64,000 bases of DNA from Labilithrix sp. (GTDB taxonomy: Bacteria; Myxococcota; Polyangia; Polyangiales; Polyangiaceae), in contig JAQBQL010000197.1 in NCBI GenBank assembly GCA_028287035.1, forward strand, positions 11,166 to 75,165, given 5' to 3'. The notes under the pieces are model-generated. The model had not been told where the DNA came from. It saw only the letters and a list, made by a program, of their open reading frames with translations, and did not search any database. A program made the translations under genes and the position numbers. Positions 43,997-53,361 of this stretch are shown here, piece after piece; within the stretch, counting starts at the first letter, position 1; every line of letters begins with the position of its first letter.

Positions 43997-46900
43997 CGTA
44001 GCGCCTGGACGGCCGCTGTCATCTTCGGAAGCGACACCGGCACCGGCGTCTTGAGCTCGGGCGCGAAGACCGCGACGCGCAGCTCCTCGAACAGCCAGCG
44101 CAGCTCGCGCGCCGCCTCCTGATCGCGCGCCACCTTCTGCTTCGCCTGGTACGCCGCCCAGAGCTTCGTCACGGGCTCGAGCTTGCCGGCGTCCTTCGGC
44201 GGATCGGTGACGGCGCGCGCCAGCCGCGCCTGGGCCGCACGCAGATAACGGGGATACTGCTCGAGGCGCGCCAGCGGGATCGTGGCGATGAGGTCGGGCG
44301 GAAAGAGCCCCGCCACCTGGCCCTGCAGGTCGAGGAGCGCGGCGCGACCGCTCGGGTGCTTGGCGGCGTTGCGGATCGCGAGCAGCGTCTTCTCGTGCTC
44401 CTTGGTGACGGGCAGGATCGCCTCGCGGAACAGGTCGAAGGCGCGCGTGATGCGGGGCGCGCCGAGGGCGGCGAGCTGGTCGAGCTCCTTCTTGTTCCTG
44501 GGGAGCGGGACCTCGTCGGACAGCCCGTAGGCCGCGTCCACGATGCGCCCCAGCAGCTGGGCGCGGAATCCGTCGATCTCGGCGCGTGACAGCGGCAGGC
44601 CGTCGGCGCGCGCGAACGGCGGCGGGAGGCGCGGCGTGATCGACGAGATCGCCCCGCGCGCGCCGAGCATGAGCAGGCGGCGGACGCCCGCGCGCGTCTC
44701 CTTCTTTGCCTCGGCGAGATTGTCCTGGAGGACGAGATCCACGGCAGTCCCGCGATCGACGATGGACGGGTAGCTGCGCACCTCGGTGCCGGAGGCCTTG
44801 CGGACGACGAACTCGGGGAGCTCGGCGAAATCCCAGGTCGTGAGCCCCTTCCGCTCCCACGTCGTCCCGGCCGGCGCGGCGCTCTTCCAGGCCGCCCGCG
44901 CACGCGCGCCGTACTGCTGGAGGAGCGCGTCGACGTCCTTGCCCTGGGCCACCAGCTTGCCGCGCTCGTCGACGATGCGGAGCGTGAGACGGAGGTGCGC
45001 CGGGACGAGGTCGGTGCGGAACGAGCCGGAGTGCACGTCCGCGCCGGTGAGCGCGGAGACGACGCGGGCGAGCTGCGGGAGGAGCGGGCCCGAGAACGCG
45101 CGGAGCTCGGCGCTGGCGGCACCCGCGACCTCGGCGACGTCGCCCATCTCGCGCCGGAGCGCCTTCGGGACGTCGTAGAGGATCGCGGTGATCTTCTCCT
45201 TCTGCCAGCCGGGAATCGTCCAGTCGAGCTCCCCGGGATCGAGCTGCGGGAGGAGGAGCAGCGGGACGGTGAGCGTGATGCCGTCCTCCTCGTGGGACGG
45301 CTCGAACAGGTACGTGATGGGCACCCTCGTGCCGTGGAGGGTCACGGCGTCGGGATAGTCCGCGGCACTGAGGGCCTGGTCACCCGTGAGGACGTCGGCG
45401 ATCGCGAGGTGAAGGATCGCCGGGTTCTCCTTCTCGGCGACCGCCCGCCAGGCTTCGAAGGTCTTGCCGTTGACGACCTCGGGCCCGACGCGCGCATCGA
45501 AGAACGCGAGGAGCGCCTCGTCGTCGGCGAGCATGTCGCTCTTGCGAGCCTTGGCCCGGAGGCGCGCCACCTCGGCGAGCAGCGCGCCGTTCTTCTCGAA
45601 GAACGTGCCGGTCGTACGGTATTCGCCGCGCACCAGCGCATGATCGAGGAACATGCGACGCGCCTCGGCCGGCGCGACGGTCGCGTAATCGATACTGCGA
45701 TCCTTGGCAATCGTCAGACCGAAGAGCGTCGTGTGCTGCTTGATGGAGGCGCGGCTCGACGACTCGGACCACGTCGGCTCCGAGTAGCTGTGCTTCACGA
45801 GGTGGCTGGCCGCCTCGAGGAGCCACTCCGGCTCGATCTTCGCGACCATCCGCGCGAACAGCTGCGACGTCTCGACGAGCTCGAACGCCATCAGCCAGGC
45901 CGGAGGCTTCCTGGCGAGTGCCGACGACGGATGGATCGTGAACTTGGTCTGCTTGGCGCCGATATAAGCGCGCTGCTCGGGCCGGAGATTGCCAATCTTC
46001 GAGAGCAATCCGGTGAGCAGCGCCCGGTGCAGCGCGTCCTCGGCTGGTTTGCCGCTGCCGCGCGGCAGCCGGAGCTCCTTCGTGATCTCCTCGAGCTGGC
46101 GATGCACCTCGAACCACTCACGGACGCGCAGGAACGAGAGGAGCTCGGCCCGGCACACGCGGCGCAGGTTCGACGTGCCCTTCCGCTCCGCGTCCTTCAC
46201 GTGCTCCCAGAGGCGAAGGAGGCTCATGAAGTCCGACCGCTCGTCGCGGAACCGCCGGTGCAGCTCGTCGGCGTGCTGCTGCTTGTCGCGCGGACGCTCG
46301 CGCGGATCCTGGATGTTGAGCGCGGCCGCGATGACCAGCACCTGCGCGAGGCAATCGAGCTCGGCGCCGGCGAGGATCATGCGCCCGATCCGCGGGTCGA
46401 CCGGGAAGCGCGCGAGCTGGTGGCCGAGCGGCGTCAGCTCGCGCTGCGGGTCGAGCGCGCCGAGCTCCTCGAGCACGCGGTACCCCTCGGTGATCGCCTT
46501 CGACTGCGGCGGATCGAGGAACGGGAAGTCCTCGACGGCGCCGAGCCCGAGCGACTTCATGCGCAGGATGACGCCGGCGAGCCCGGTGCGCTTGATCTCG
46601 GGGTCGGTGAACGCGGGGCGCGCCGCGAAGCTCTGCTCGTCGTAGAGGCGGACGCAGATCCCCTCGCGCACGCGCCCGCACCGACCCTTCCGCTGGTCGG
46701 CGCTCGCCTGCGAGATGCCCTCGCTCTGGAGGCGCGTCGTGCCGGAGCGCGGGTCGTACCGCGAGAGCCGCGCGACGCCGGTGTCGACCACGTAGACGAT
46801 GCCGGGGATGGTCACCGACGTCTCGGCGACGTTGGTGGCGAGGATGACGCGGCGCTCGGGGATGCTCGCGAAGACCTTGGCCTGGTCGCCGGCGGAGAGC

Positions 46901-47676
46901 CGCGCATAGAGCGGCTGGATGACGGTGTGCCGGAGGTTCCGGGCGACGAGCGCGTTCTCGGCCTCGCGGATCTCGCGCTCGCCCGGGAGGAACACCAGGA
47001 TGTCGCCCCGCGGATCGAGCGAGGTCACGTTGGAGACCGCGGTGGCCACCGCCTCGGCGAGATCGTCGTCCTCGAGGGGCGGCTCGTAGAGGACGTCCAC
47101 CGGGAAGGTGCGGCCCTCGACCTGGATGACCGGCGCGCCGCCGAAGAACTCGGAGAAGCGCTCGGTCTCGATGGTCGCCGAGCTGACGATGACCTTCAGG
47201 TCGGGCCGCTGCGGAAGGATCCGCCGCAGCCAGCCGAGCAGGAAATCGATGGTGAGGCTTCGCTCGTGCGCCTCGTCGATGACGAGCGTGTCGTACCGGC
47301 GCAGCAGCGGGTCGCCCTGGATCTCGGCGAGCAGGATGCCGTCGGTCATGAACTTCACGTACGTCGACGGCGAGGTGCGGTCCTCGAAGCGAATCTGGTA
47401 GCCGACGTCGGTGCCGAGCGGGCTGCCGAGCTCGCTCGCCACCCGCGCCGCGACGCTGGTGGCGGCGATGCGCCGGGGCTGCGTGACGCCGATCGTCTTC
47501 TCGAGCCCGCGGCCCATGGCGAGCGCGATCTTCGGAAGCTGCGTGGTCTTGCCGGAGCCGGTCGCGCCGGCGACGATGACCACCGGGTGCTGGTCGATGG
47601 CGGTCGCGATGTCGGCGACGCGCCCGGAGATCGGGAGCTGCGGCGGGAACTCGAGCGTGGCCTCGCGTGCCGTCAT
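43993..47676 (-). CDS. hrpA: ATP-dependent RNA helicase HrpA (DEAH box)
   Basis: 1227 residues, close to the E. coli length. Motif I is GATGSGKTTQ, motif II DEAH (VIDEAHERSL), motif III SAT, and motif VI reads QRKGRCGR. HA2/OB-type regions follow, and the last 500 residues are the DUF3418-type C-terminal domain of HrpA. The enzyme unwinds RNA and in E. coli helps process mRNA and rescue stalled ribosomes. The start ATG 47676 overlaps the stop of the upstream lipoprotein gene. Coupling of a helicase to envelope and lipid genes is unusual. Confidence 0.97.
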   Translation of the reverse strand: MTAREATLEFPPQLPISGRVADIATAIDQHPVVIVAGATGSGKTTQLPKIALAMGRGLEKTIGVTQPRRIAATSVAARVASELGSPLGTDVGYQIRFEDRTSPSTYVKFMTDGILLAEIQGDPLLRRYDTLVIDEAHERSLTIDFLLGWLRRILPQRPDLKVIVSSATIETERFSEFFGGAPVIQVEGRTFPVDVLYEPPLEDDDLAEAVATAVSNVTSLDPRGDILVFLPGEREIREAENALVARNLRHTVIQPLYARLSAGDQAKVFASIPERRVILATNVAETSVTIPGIVYVVDTGVARLSRYDPRSGTTRLQSEGISQASADQRKGRCGRVREGICVRLYDEQSFAARPAFTDPEIKRTGLAGVILRMKSLGLGAVEDFPFLDPPQSKAITEGYRVLEELGALDPQRELTPLGHQLARFPVDPRIGRMILAGAELDCLAQVLVIAAALNIQDPRERPRDKQQHADELHRRFRDERSDFMSLLRLWEHVKDAERKGTSNLRRVCRAELLSFLRVREWFEVHRQLEEITKELRLPRGSGKPAEDALHRALLTGLLSKIGNLRPEQRAYIGAKQTKFTIHPSSALARKPPAWLMAFELVETSQLFARMVAKIEPEWLLEAASHLVKHSYSEPTWSESSSRASIKQHTTLFGLTIAKDRSIDYATVAPAEARRMFLDHALVRGEYRTTGTFFEKNGALLAEVARLRAKARKSDMLADDEALLAFFDARVGPEVVNGKTFEAWRAVAEKENPAILHLAIADVLTGDQALSAADYPDAVTLHGTRVPITYLFEPSHEEDGITLTVPLLLLPQLDPGELDWTIPGWQKEKITAILYDVPKALRREMGDVAEVAGAASAELRAFSGPLLPQLARVVSALTGADVHSGSFRTDLVPAHLRLTLRIVDERGKLVAQGKDVDALLQQYGARARAAWKSAAPAGTTWERKGLTTWDFAELPEFVVRKASGTEVRSYPSIVDRGTAVDLVLQDNLAEAKKETRAGVRRLLMLGARGAISSITPRLPPPFARADGLPLSRAEIDGFRAQLLGRIVDAAYGLSDEVPLPRNKKELDQLAALGAPRITRAFDLFREAILPVTKEHEKTLLAIRNAAKHPSGRAALLDLQGQVAGLFPPDLIATIPLARLEQYPRYLRAAQARLARAVTDPPKDAGKLEPVTKLWAAYQAKQKVARDQEAARELRWLFEELRVAVFAPELKTPVPVSLPKMTAAVQALR

Positions 47677-48356
47677 CCGGGCGCGACCTTGAACGATTCC
47701 ATGAACTTCTTGACGACGTCCTCGCCGATGCCGCCCTCGTCGAGCGTGGACACGATGAGCGTGAAGAGGCGCTTGCCGACGAGCCACATGCGCGAATAGA
47801 CGCGGAGTGCCGGGCCGGAGAGCACGCGTCGCTGGATGACCACGCGGCCCGGATGACCGCCGAGCTTCACGGTGCGCTTCGTGAGGATCTCCGACGTGCC
47901 GCGACGCGACTGGTTCGCGCGCTCCACGCGGCCGTCGAGGAAGAGCTCGGGCTCCTTCACGTCGTCCTCGGTGTGATCGGTGTAGCCGGCGGCGAACGAG
48001 ACCTGCCCGCCCGGCATCTCGAGCACCGCCTGGCTGAAGCCGAGACGCGTGTCGTCGGCGGGCAGCTGTTGCACCTTCGGCTCGCCGGGGAAGAGGATGG
48101 AGAACGAGTCGCCCTGGTGGACCTTCCACGTCCACGCGGACGGCGGAAGGGGCGCGGCGCTCGGCGTCGGGGCGAGCCGCGAGGTGGGCGCCGGGAGCGG
48201 GAACGTCGGGTCGCTGGCCGCGTCGGCGGCGGAGGCGTCCTCGCGCGGCGCGGCGTCCCGGGCGGCGTCGGGGGGCGCCGGCGGCTCGGCCTTCGAGCAC
48301 GCGAGCGGCGCGATTCGAATACCGAGGAGCAGGGGGAGGAGCCAGCGGGAAGCCAT
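47673..48356 (-). CDS. lipoprotein, unknown
   Basis: 227 residues from ATG 48356 (an ATG three codons earlier is possible). A signal peptide ends IAPLAC-S, then an Ala/Asp/Pro-rich linker to about residue 75. The folded part (about 80-227) reads as a compact alpha/beta domain (DSFSILFPGEPKV, VSFAAGYTDH, RMWLVGKRLFTLIVS). This is a shape often seen in uncharacterised lipoproteins and in PsbP/MOG1-like folds, though that likeness is only suggestive. It heads the operon with hrpA and is divergent from the split-barrel gene at 48421. Confidence 0.8.
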   Translation of the reverse strand: MASRWLLPLLLGIRIAPLACSKAEPPAPPDAARDAAPREDASAADAASDPTFPLPAPTSRLAPTPSAAPLPPSAWTWKVHQGDSFSILFPGEPKVQQLPADDTRLGFSQAVLEMPGGQVSFAAGYTDHTEDDVKEPELFLDGRVERANQSRRGTSEILTKRTVKLGGHPGRVVIQRRVLSGPALRVYSRMWLVGKRLFTLIVSTLDEGGIGEDVVKKFMESFKVAPG

Positions 48357-48420
48357 GTGACGCAACGCCGAATGCTACGAGGCGCTCCGCTCGTCAAGGC
48401 GACGGTGCTACGGATGAGAC

Positions 48421-48903
48421 GTGTCGTCCGAGAACGAGCCTTCGCACGCCGCGCGCTGCCGGGACCTGGTGAGCCGCGCCCGGCATGGCACTCTCTGCAC
48501 GATCGCCCGCGATCCCGCGGGATTTCCCTTCGGATCGCTGGTGGCGATCGCCGCCGACGAGGCCGGGCGGCCCCTCTTCCTCCTCTCGTCGCTCGCCGAG
48601 CACACGAAGAACCTGCTCGCGGGCAGCGAGGCGTCGCTCCTGGTCGCCGAGCCCGCGCCCGCCGGCGCCGACCCGCTCGCCCTCGGCCGCGTCACCATCC
48701 TGGGCCGGGTCCGGCCGGTGCCCCCGGGCGAGCTGCACTCGGCGCTCGACGTGTTCCTCGCGCACCAGCCCGAGGCCGCGACCTACGTCACGTTCGCCGA
48801 CTTCGCGTTCTATCGCCTCGAGCCCGAGCAGCTCCGCTACGTGGGGGGCTTCGGGAGGATGTCCTGGGTCAGTGCGGAGGAATACCGCGAGGCGACCCCG
48901 TGA
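48421..48903 (+). CDS. HugZ-like pyridoxamine oxidase family protein
   Basis: 160 residues from GTG 48421. Residues about 10-150 form an FMN split barrel (GTLCTIARDPAGFPFGSLVAIA, FLLSSLAEHTKNL, RVTILGRVRPV, YRLEPEQLRYVGGFGRMSWV). The last two segments are like HugZ-type haem-utilisation proteins and plant GluTR-binding relatives. These bind haem or FMN; the C-terminal haem-binding half of full HugZ is absent. It may act in flavin or haem handling in the cytosol. The GTG of the next gene overlaps its stop. Confidence 0.8.
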   Translation: MSSENEPSHAARCRDLVSRARHGTLCTIARDPAGFPFGSLVAIAADEAGRPLFLLSSLAEHTKNLLAGSEASLLVAEPAPAGADPLALGRVTILGRVRPVPPGELHSALDVFLAHQPEAATYVTFADFAFYRLEPEQLRYVGGFGRMSWVSAEEYREATP

Positions 48904-49997
48904 GACTCCGCTCGTCCCTCGTCGAGCTCCTGCTCGTCGGCGGCGGCACCCTCGTCCTCCTGCCGATCGGCTGGCTGCTGCGCCACGTCGTCGGCCTCGA
49001 TGACGCCGAGCTGACGTTCGGGTTCCTCACCTTCTACGCGGCGTACGTCATCAACGATCCGCACTTCGCGGTGACCTATCTCCTCTTCTACAAGGACCTG
49101 CGGGCACGCGTGCTCGGCCCGGCGACGCCGCGCCCCCAGCGGCTCCGCTACGTGCTGGCGGGGCTCGTCACGCCGGTCGTGCTCGTCGGCTGGGCGGGAA
49201 CATCGCTCCTCCGCCACGACGCCGAGAGCATCGGCGCGATGGTGCAGCTCATGTTCCTCCTCGTCGGCTGGCACTACACGAAGCAGGGCTTCGGGGTGCT
49301 CACCGTTCTCGCGAGCCGGCGCGGCGTGAACCCGAGCCCGCGCGAGCGGCGGGCCGTCTCCTTCCACTGCTACGCGGGTTGGGCCTTCGCGTGGTCGAAC
49401 CCGGCGACGCCGGCCGGCGCGTTCGAGGAGAAGGGCGTCGTCTACCACGCGCTCGCCCACCCGCGCTGGCTCGAGCTGCTCACCGGGACGGTGCTCGCGG
49501 TGAGCACGCTCGTCCTCGTGTACGCGCTGGTCAGCGAGGGCCGGCGGCTCGGCCGGTGGCTGCCGGTCGCGCCGCTCGCGGGGCTGCTCGTGACGATCTG
49601 GTCGTGGACGATCTTCTCGAGCGTCGACCCGCTGCTCCGGTACGCGATCCCCGCGCTGCACTCGATCCAGTATCTCTACTTCGTGTGGCTCATGCGCCGG
49701 AACCACGCGCGATCGTTCGAGGGCCCGCCGACCTTCGGGAGGCCCGCGGCGGTGCAGGTGGGGTTCCTCGCGGCGGGCGCGCTCGCCCTCGGATGGCTCC
49801 TTCTCCGCGGCGCCCCCACCTTTCTCGACGGGCTCTTCGCGCCGCGCACGCCGCCCGGCGGCATTCCCGACGCGTTCGGCGAGACGCCCTACTTCGCGGC
49901 GTTCTACGTCGTCGTGAACGTGCACCACTACGTGATGGACAGCGCCATCTGGCGTCGCGACAACCCGGACACCCGCTTCCTGCGCGAGCCTGCGTGA
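48900..49997 (+). CDS. multi-pass membrane protein with conserved histidine motifs
   Basis: 365 residues from GTG 48900, whose GTGA overlaps the split-barrel stop. About eight hydrophobic helices span the chain. Histidines sit at or near helix ends in DPHFAVTY, GWHYTKQGFG, SFHCYAGW, VYHALAHP, LHSIQYLY and NVHHYVMDS. Such spaced histidines recall di-iron or haem-binding membrane oxidoreductases (desaturase- or Brp/Blh-like), but the exact family motifs are not met, so no function is given. Coupling to a flavin or haem-type split barrel fits a redox role. Confidence 0.75.
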   Translation: MRLRSSLVELLLVGGGTLVLLPIGWLLRHVVGLDDAELTFGFLTFYAAYVINDPHFAVTYLLFYKDLRARVLGPATPRPQRLRYVLAGLVTPVVLVGWAGTSLLRHDAESIGAMVQLMFLLVGWHYTKQGFGVLTVLASRRGVNPSPRERRAVSFHCYAGWAFAWSNPATPAGAFEEKGVVYHALAHPRWLELLTGTVLAVSTLVLVYALVSEGRRLGRWLPVAPLAGLLVTIWSWTIFSSVDPLLRYAIPALHSIQYLYFVWLMRRNHARSFEGPPTFGRPAAVQVGFLAAGALALGWLLLRGAPTFLDGLFAPRTPPGGIPDAFGETPYFAAFYVVVNVHHYVMDSAIWRRDNPDTRFLREPA

Positions 49998-50094
49998 AGG
50001 GGCGCGTGCGGATCCATCTCGATCCATCGCCGCTCGGCGCAAGAGACGCGCCTGATCGCCAGCGCGTCCGCCGAACCGATGATAGAAATCATCC

Positions 50095-50451
50095 ATGCGC
50101 CGACTCGGGATGGTCGTCTCCGGACTCGTGAGGGGGAGCGTCATGATGCTCGCCGTGCCCGTCCTCCTCTCGCTCGCAGGCTGCGGCGGTCCGAAGAAGG
50201 AGGCCGCGGCGCCCGAGACGAACCCCTGGTCCGACTACAAGGGCACGTATGCGGGCCCGGTGAGCGAGCCCTCGTCGCCCAGCGCAGCGAGCGACGCGAA
50301 GCCGGAGAAGGTTGCCTCGAACGGCGCGGCGCTGAAGCAGGCGAGCGCGGAAGGCGCCGGACCGGCCCCCGCGAAGCCGGTGAAGAAGGCGGCCAAGAAA
50401 AAGAAGAAGAAAGCGGGACCGGCGCCCACGAACGGCGGCGAGCTCGAGTAG
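50095..50451 (+). CDS. small lipoprotein with lysine-rich tail
   Basis: 118 residues. The signal ends LSLAGC-G. The mature part is low complexity: KKEAAAPETNPWSDYKGTYAGP, then Ala/Ser/Lys repeats ending in a run of about seven lysines and GAPTNGGELE. A positively charged tail could bind anionic cell-wall or lipid groups; no domain is recognised. It lies 97 bp downstream of the membrane protein and 54 bp before the ABC gene on the same strand. Confidence 0.7.
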   Translation: MRRLGMVVSGLVRGSVMMLAVPVLLSLAGCGGPKKEAAAPETNPWSDYKGTYAGPVSEPSSPSAASDAKPEKVASNGAALKQASAEGAGPAPAKPVKKAAKKKKKKAGPAPTNGGELE

Positions 50452-50505
50452 GCGGAGATCGTCGTCGCCGGTGGACGGCACGCGTGGGGTAAGCTGCCGC
50501 CTCCC

Positions 50506-51435
50506 GTGCCCGACCCGATCATCGAAGTCCGGAACCTGACGAAGACGTACGCGAGCGGCCTCATCGCGCTCGGCGGCATCGATCTGACGATCGAGCGCGG
50601 CGAGATCTTCGCGCTTCTCGGCCCGAACGGGGCCGGCAAGACCACGCTGATCGGCGTGATCTGCGGGACCGTCAACGCCACGAGCGGCACGGTCCGAGCC
50701 GACGGGCACGACGTCATCACGGACTACCGCGCGGCGCGCGCCAAGATCGGCCTCGTCCCGCAGGAGCTGGCGACCGACATGTTCGAGACCGTCGAGGCGA
50801 CCGTCTCGTTCAGTCGCGGGCTCTTCGGCAAGAAGAAGGACCCGGCGCACGTCGAGAAGGTGCTGAAGGCGCTTTCGCTCTGGGACAAGCGGGCGAGCAA
50901 GATCATGACGCTCTCGGGCGGCATGAAGCGCCGCGTGTTGATCGCCAAGGCGCTCGCCCACGAGCCCGTCATCCTCTTCCTCGACGAGCCGACCGCCGGC
51001 GTCGACGTCGCGCTGCGCCGCGACATGTGGGAGATGGTCCGGACCCTGCGCGAGACGGGCGTGACGATCATCCTGACGACGCACTACATCGAGGAGGCCG
51101 AGCAGATGGCGGACCGTATCGGCGTCATCAACAAGGGCAAGATCGTCCTCGTCGAGGAGAAGCACGCCCTCATGAAGAAGCTCGGAAAGAAGCAGCTCAC
51201 GCTGGTCCTCGCGAGCCCGCTCGAGCGCATCCCGTCCGAGCTCGACGCGTTCGGGCTCGAGCTCGCCGATGCCGGCACGAGGCTCGTCTACACGTTCCAT
51301 CCCGAGCGCCAGCAGGCCGAGGTGGCGGCGCTCCTGAAGCGCATGTCCGAGCTCGGCATCGACTTCAAGGATCTGAAGACGCACGAGAGCTCCCTCGAGG
51401 AGATCTTCGTCGACCTGCTCGGGAAGGCATCATGA
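50506..51435 (+). CDS. ABC exporter ATP-binding protein (YadG-like)
   Basis: 309 residues from GTG 50506. Walker [10 protein letters not shown] at 39-47, Q-loop near VPQEL, signature LSGGMKRR, Walker B ILFLDEP, and the switch histidine in TTHYIEEA. The domain is full length, with a C-terminal extension of about 80 residues typical of DrrA/YadG-type exporters. It energises the membrane partner encoded next, whose ATG overlaps its stop. The cargo, probably a lipid, polysaccharide or drug, is not known. Confidence 0.93.
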   Translation: MPDPIIEVRNLTKTYASGLIALGGIDLTIERGEIFALLGPNGAGKTTLIGVICGTVNATSGTVRADGHDVITDYRAARAKIGLVPQELATDMFETVEATVSFSRGLFGKKKDPAHVEKVLKALSLWDKRASKIMTLSGGMKRRVLIAKALAHEPVILFLDEPTAGVDVALRRDMWEMVRTLRETGVTIILTTHYIEEAEQMADRIGVINKGKIVLVEEKHALMKKLGKKQLTLVLASPLERIPSELDAFGLELADAGTRLVYTFHPERQQAEVAALLKRMSELGIDFKDLKTHESSLEEIFVDLLGKAS

Positions 51436-52193
51436 ACCTCGGCGCGGTCCGCGCGATCTACGTGTTCGAGATGGCGCGCACCTTCCGCACCGTCGTCCAG
51501 AGCATCGCGGCTCCGGCGCTGTCGACCGCGCTCTACTTCGTGGTGTTCGGCTCGGCGATCGGCTCGCGCATGACCGAGGTCGACGGCATCCCCTACGGCG
51601 CCTTCATCGTGCCGGGCCTGACCATGCTCTCGCTGCTGAACGAGAGCATCTCGAACGCGTCGTTCGGCATCTACATGCCCCGCTTCTCGGGCACGATCTA
51701 CGAGGTGCTGTCCGCGCCGATCTCGTGGGTCGAGATCGTGCTCGGGTACGTGGGCGCCGCGGCGTCGAAGTCCATCATGCTGGGCGCGATCATCCTCGTG
51801 ACCGCGCGCCTCTTCGTGCCCTACACGATCGCGCACCCGGTCTGGATGGTCTCGTTCCTGGTGCTCACCGCGGTGACCTTCAGCATGTTCGGGTTCATCA
51901 TCGGGCTCTGGGCCGACGGGTTCGAGAAGCTGCAGCTCGTGCCGATGCTCGTCGTGACGCCCCTCACGTTCCTCGGCGGCAGCTTCTACTCGCTCTCGAT
52001 GCTCCCTCCGCTCTGGCAGAAGGTGACGCTCTTCAACCCCGTCGTGTACTTGATCAGCGGGTTCCGCTGGAGCTTCTACGGAAGGTCCGACGTCGGGGTG
52101 GAGGCGAGCCTCGGCATGACCCTCGTGTTCCTCGTGGTCTGCCTCGGGGTGGTGCGCTGGCTCGTGCGATCCGGCTACCGCCTGAAGACCTGA
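51432..52193 (+). CDS. ABC-2 type permease (YadH-like)
   Basis: 253 residues with six hydrophobic helices, the single-domain ABC-2 layout. The N-terminal part ([13 protein letters not shown]) and the [17 protein letters not shown] loop with the [17 protein letters not shown] block are typical of YadH/NodJ-like exporters. It pairs with the preceding ATPase, overlapping it by 4 bp (ATGA). It would form a dimer in the inner membrane that exports an unknown substrate. Confidence 0.93.
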   Translation: MNLGAVRAIYVFEMARTFRTVVQSIAAPALSTALYFVVFGSAIGSRMTEVDGIPYGAFIVPGLTMLSLLNESISNASFGIYMPRFSGTIYEVLSAPISWVEIVLGYVGAAASKSIMLGAIILVTARLFVPYTIAHPVWMVSFLVLTAVTFSMFGFIIGLWADGFEKLQLVPMLVVTPLTFLGGSFYSLSMLPPLWQKVTLFNPVVYLISGFRWSFYGRSDVGVEASLGMTLVFLVVCLGVVRWLVRSGYRLKT

Positions 52194-52272
52194 AAAAATC
52201 GCCGGGCCCTGTCGATCGCGGGCGGGCTCGTTTGTCGTCCCTGCGAACCCTCACCGAACGGAGAGCTCGATC

Positions 52273-52689
52273 ATGCGTTTTCTCGTCCTCATGAAGCCGA
52301 ACGACCCCACCTACGAGCAGGGCGCGATGCCCACCGAAGCGGCCATCGCCAGGATGATGAAGTACAACGAGGAGCTCTCGAAGGCCGGCATCCTGCTCGG
52401 TCTCGACGGGCTTCATCCCTCCAGCAAGGGCGCCCGCGTCACGTTTGCGGGCGGCGCGGCGACGGTGACCGACGGCCCGTTCGCGGAGACCAAGGAGCTG
52501 GTCGGCGGGTACTGGATCTGGAAGGTGAAGTCGAAGGAGGAGGCGCTCGCGTGGGTGCGCCGCTGCCCCGCCGACGACGGCAACGTCATCGAGCTTCGCC
52601 AGATCTTCGATAGCGAGGACTTCGGGCCGGACTTCGCCGCCCGGAACGACGGGTTCATGGCCGGCGTCGAAAAGAACCGCGGCGCGTGA
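52273..52689 (+). CDS. YCII/DGPF domain protein
   Basis: 138 residues, one DGPF domain. The family signature is complete: RFLVLMKPNDPTYEQG at the start, then VTDGPFAETKELVGGYWIWKV. A conserved Asp-His-like core may carry out small-molecule chemistry, but the reaction is unknown. DGPF genes are commonly linked to ECF sigma factors of the ECF42 type, and such a sigma gene lies 1.5 kb downstream here, after two lipoprotein genes. Cytoplasmic. It could be part of the sigma factor's regulon or control. Confidence 0.92.
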   Translation: MRFLVLMKPNDPTYEQGAMPTEAAIARMMKYNEELSKAGILLGLDGLHPSSKGARVTFAGGAATVTDGPFAETKELVGGYWIWKVKSKEEALAWVRRCPADDGNVIELRQIFDSEDFGPDFAARNDGFMAGVEKNRGA

Positions 52690-52702
52690 TACGTTGAGGG
52701 TG

Positions 52703-53323
52703 ATGCGCTCTGGACGTTTTCTGGCTCTCGGGATGACCGCGGTCGGCGTTCTCGCCGCGGTCGGGCTCGCCGTTGCGTGCGCCGTGCCGAACATCGAGGA
52801 GGACCTGCCGCCCGAGGCGCCGGTCGACGACGGGGTCCCGGACTCCTCGTTCACCTCCTCGTCCAGCAGCGGAGGCAGCAGCGGCTCGAGCGGGGCCGGC
52901 ACCGATGCGGCAGCGGACGGCGACGCGGCCGACGCGGCGGTCGACGCGGGACCCGCGCTGGACGGCACGTACACGGGCACGTACACGAACAACCGCACGG
53001 CCTTCGGGTGCGCCTTCATGAACGGCGGCAACCTGTCCGCGACGTTCACGCCGTCGGGCGCGGCGCTCACCACCACGGCGACGGTCACCGGCCTCGAGAT
53101 CCGCGATGGCGACTGCAACCTCGTGGGCAAGGTCGGCGGCTCGGCGCCGTCGTCTCCCGTCACGAGCGCGGCGGGCACCTTCACCGGGACGTGGAACATG
53201 GACGTCGACCAGGTCGGCGGGAAGCTCGATCTGCCGTTCACCGCCAAGGTCGCCGGCAAGACGGTGACCGGCACGTGGACCTGCTCGGGGTGCACGGGCG
53301 GCTTCAGCATCACGAGGCCCTGA
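52703..53323 (+). CDS. lipoprotein with small beta-sandwich, unknown
   Basis: 206 residues from ATG 52703. The signal ends LAVAC-A, then a long Ser/Gly/Asp/Ala-rich spacer to about residue 85. The folded part reads as beta strands (DGTYTGTYTNNRTAFGC, NLSATFTPSG, KTVTGTWTCSGC) with four cysteines. No family is recognised. It sits 14 bp after the DGPF gene, so it may be on the same transcript. Confidence 0.78.
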   Translation: MRSGRFLALGMTAVGVLAAVGLAVACAVPNIEEDLPPEAPVDDGVPDSSFTSSSSSGGSSGSSGAGTDAAADGDAADAAVDAGPALDGTYTGTYTNNRTAFGCAFMNGGNLSATFTPSGAALTTTATVTGLEIRDGDCNLVGKVGGSAPSSPVTSAAGTFTGTWNMDVDQVGGKLDLPFTAKVAGKTVTGTWTCSGCTGGFSITRP

Positions 53324-53361
53324 CCGCGCGCTCGACGGACGGCGGCGCTCTGCTAAGAGCG

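Noticed and set aside
44995..47799. A 934-codon plus-strand frame across hrpA
   Set aside because: Composition is Arg/Glu/Leu-rich low complexity, and it lies opposite an intact helicase with DEAH, SAT and QRKGRCGR motifs.
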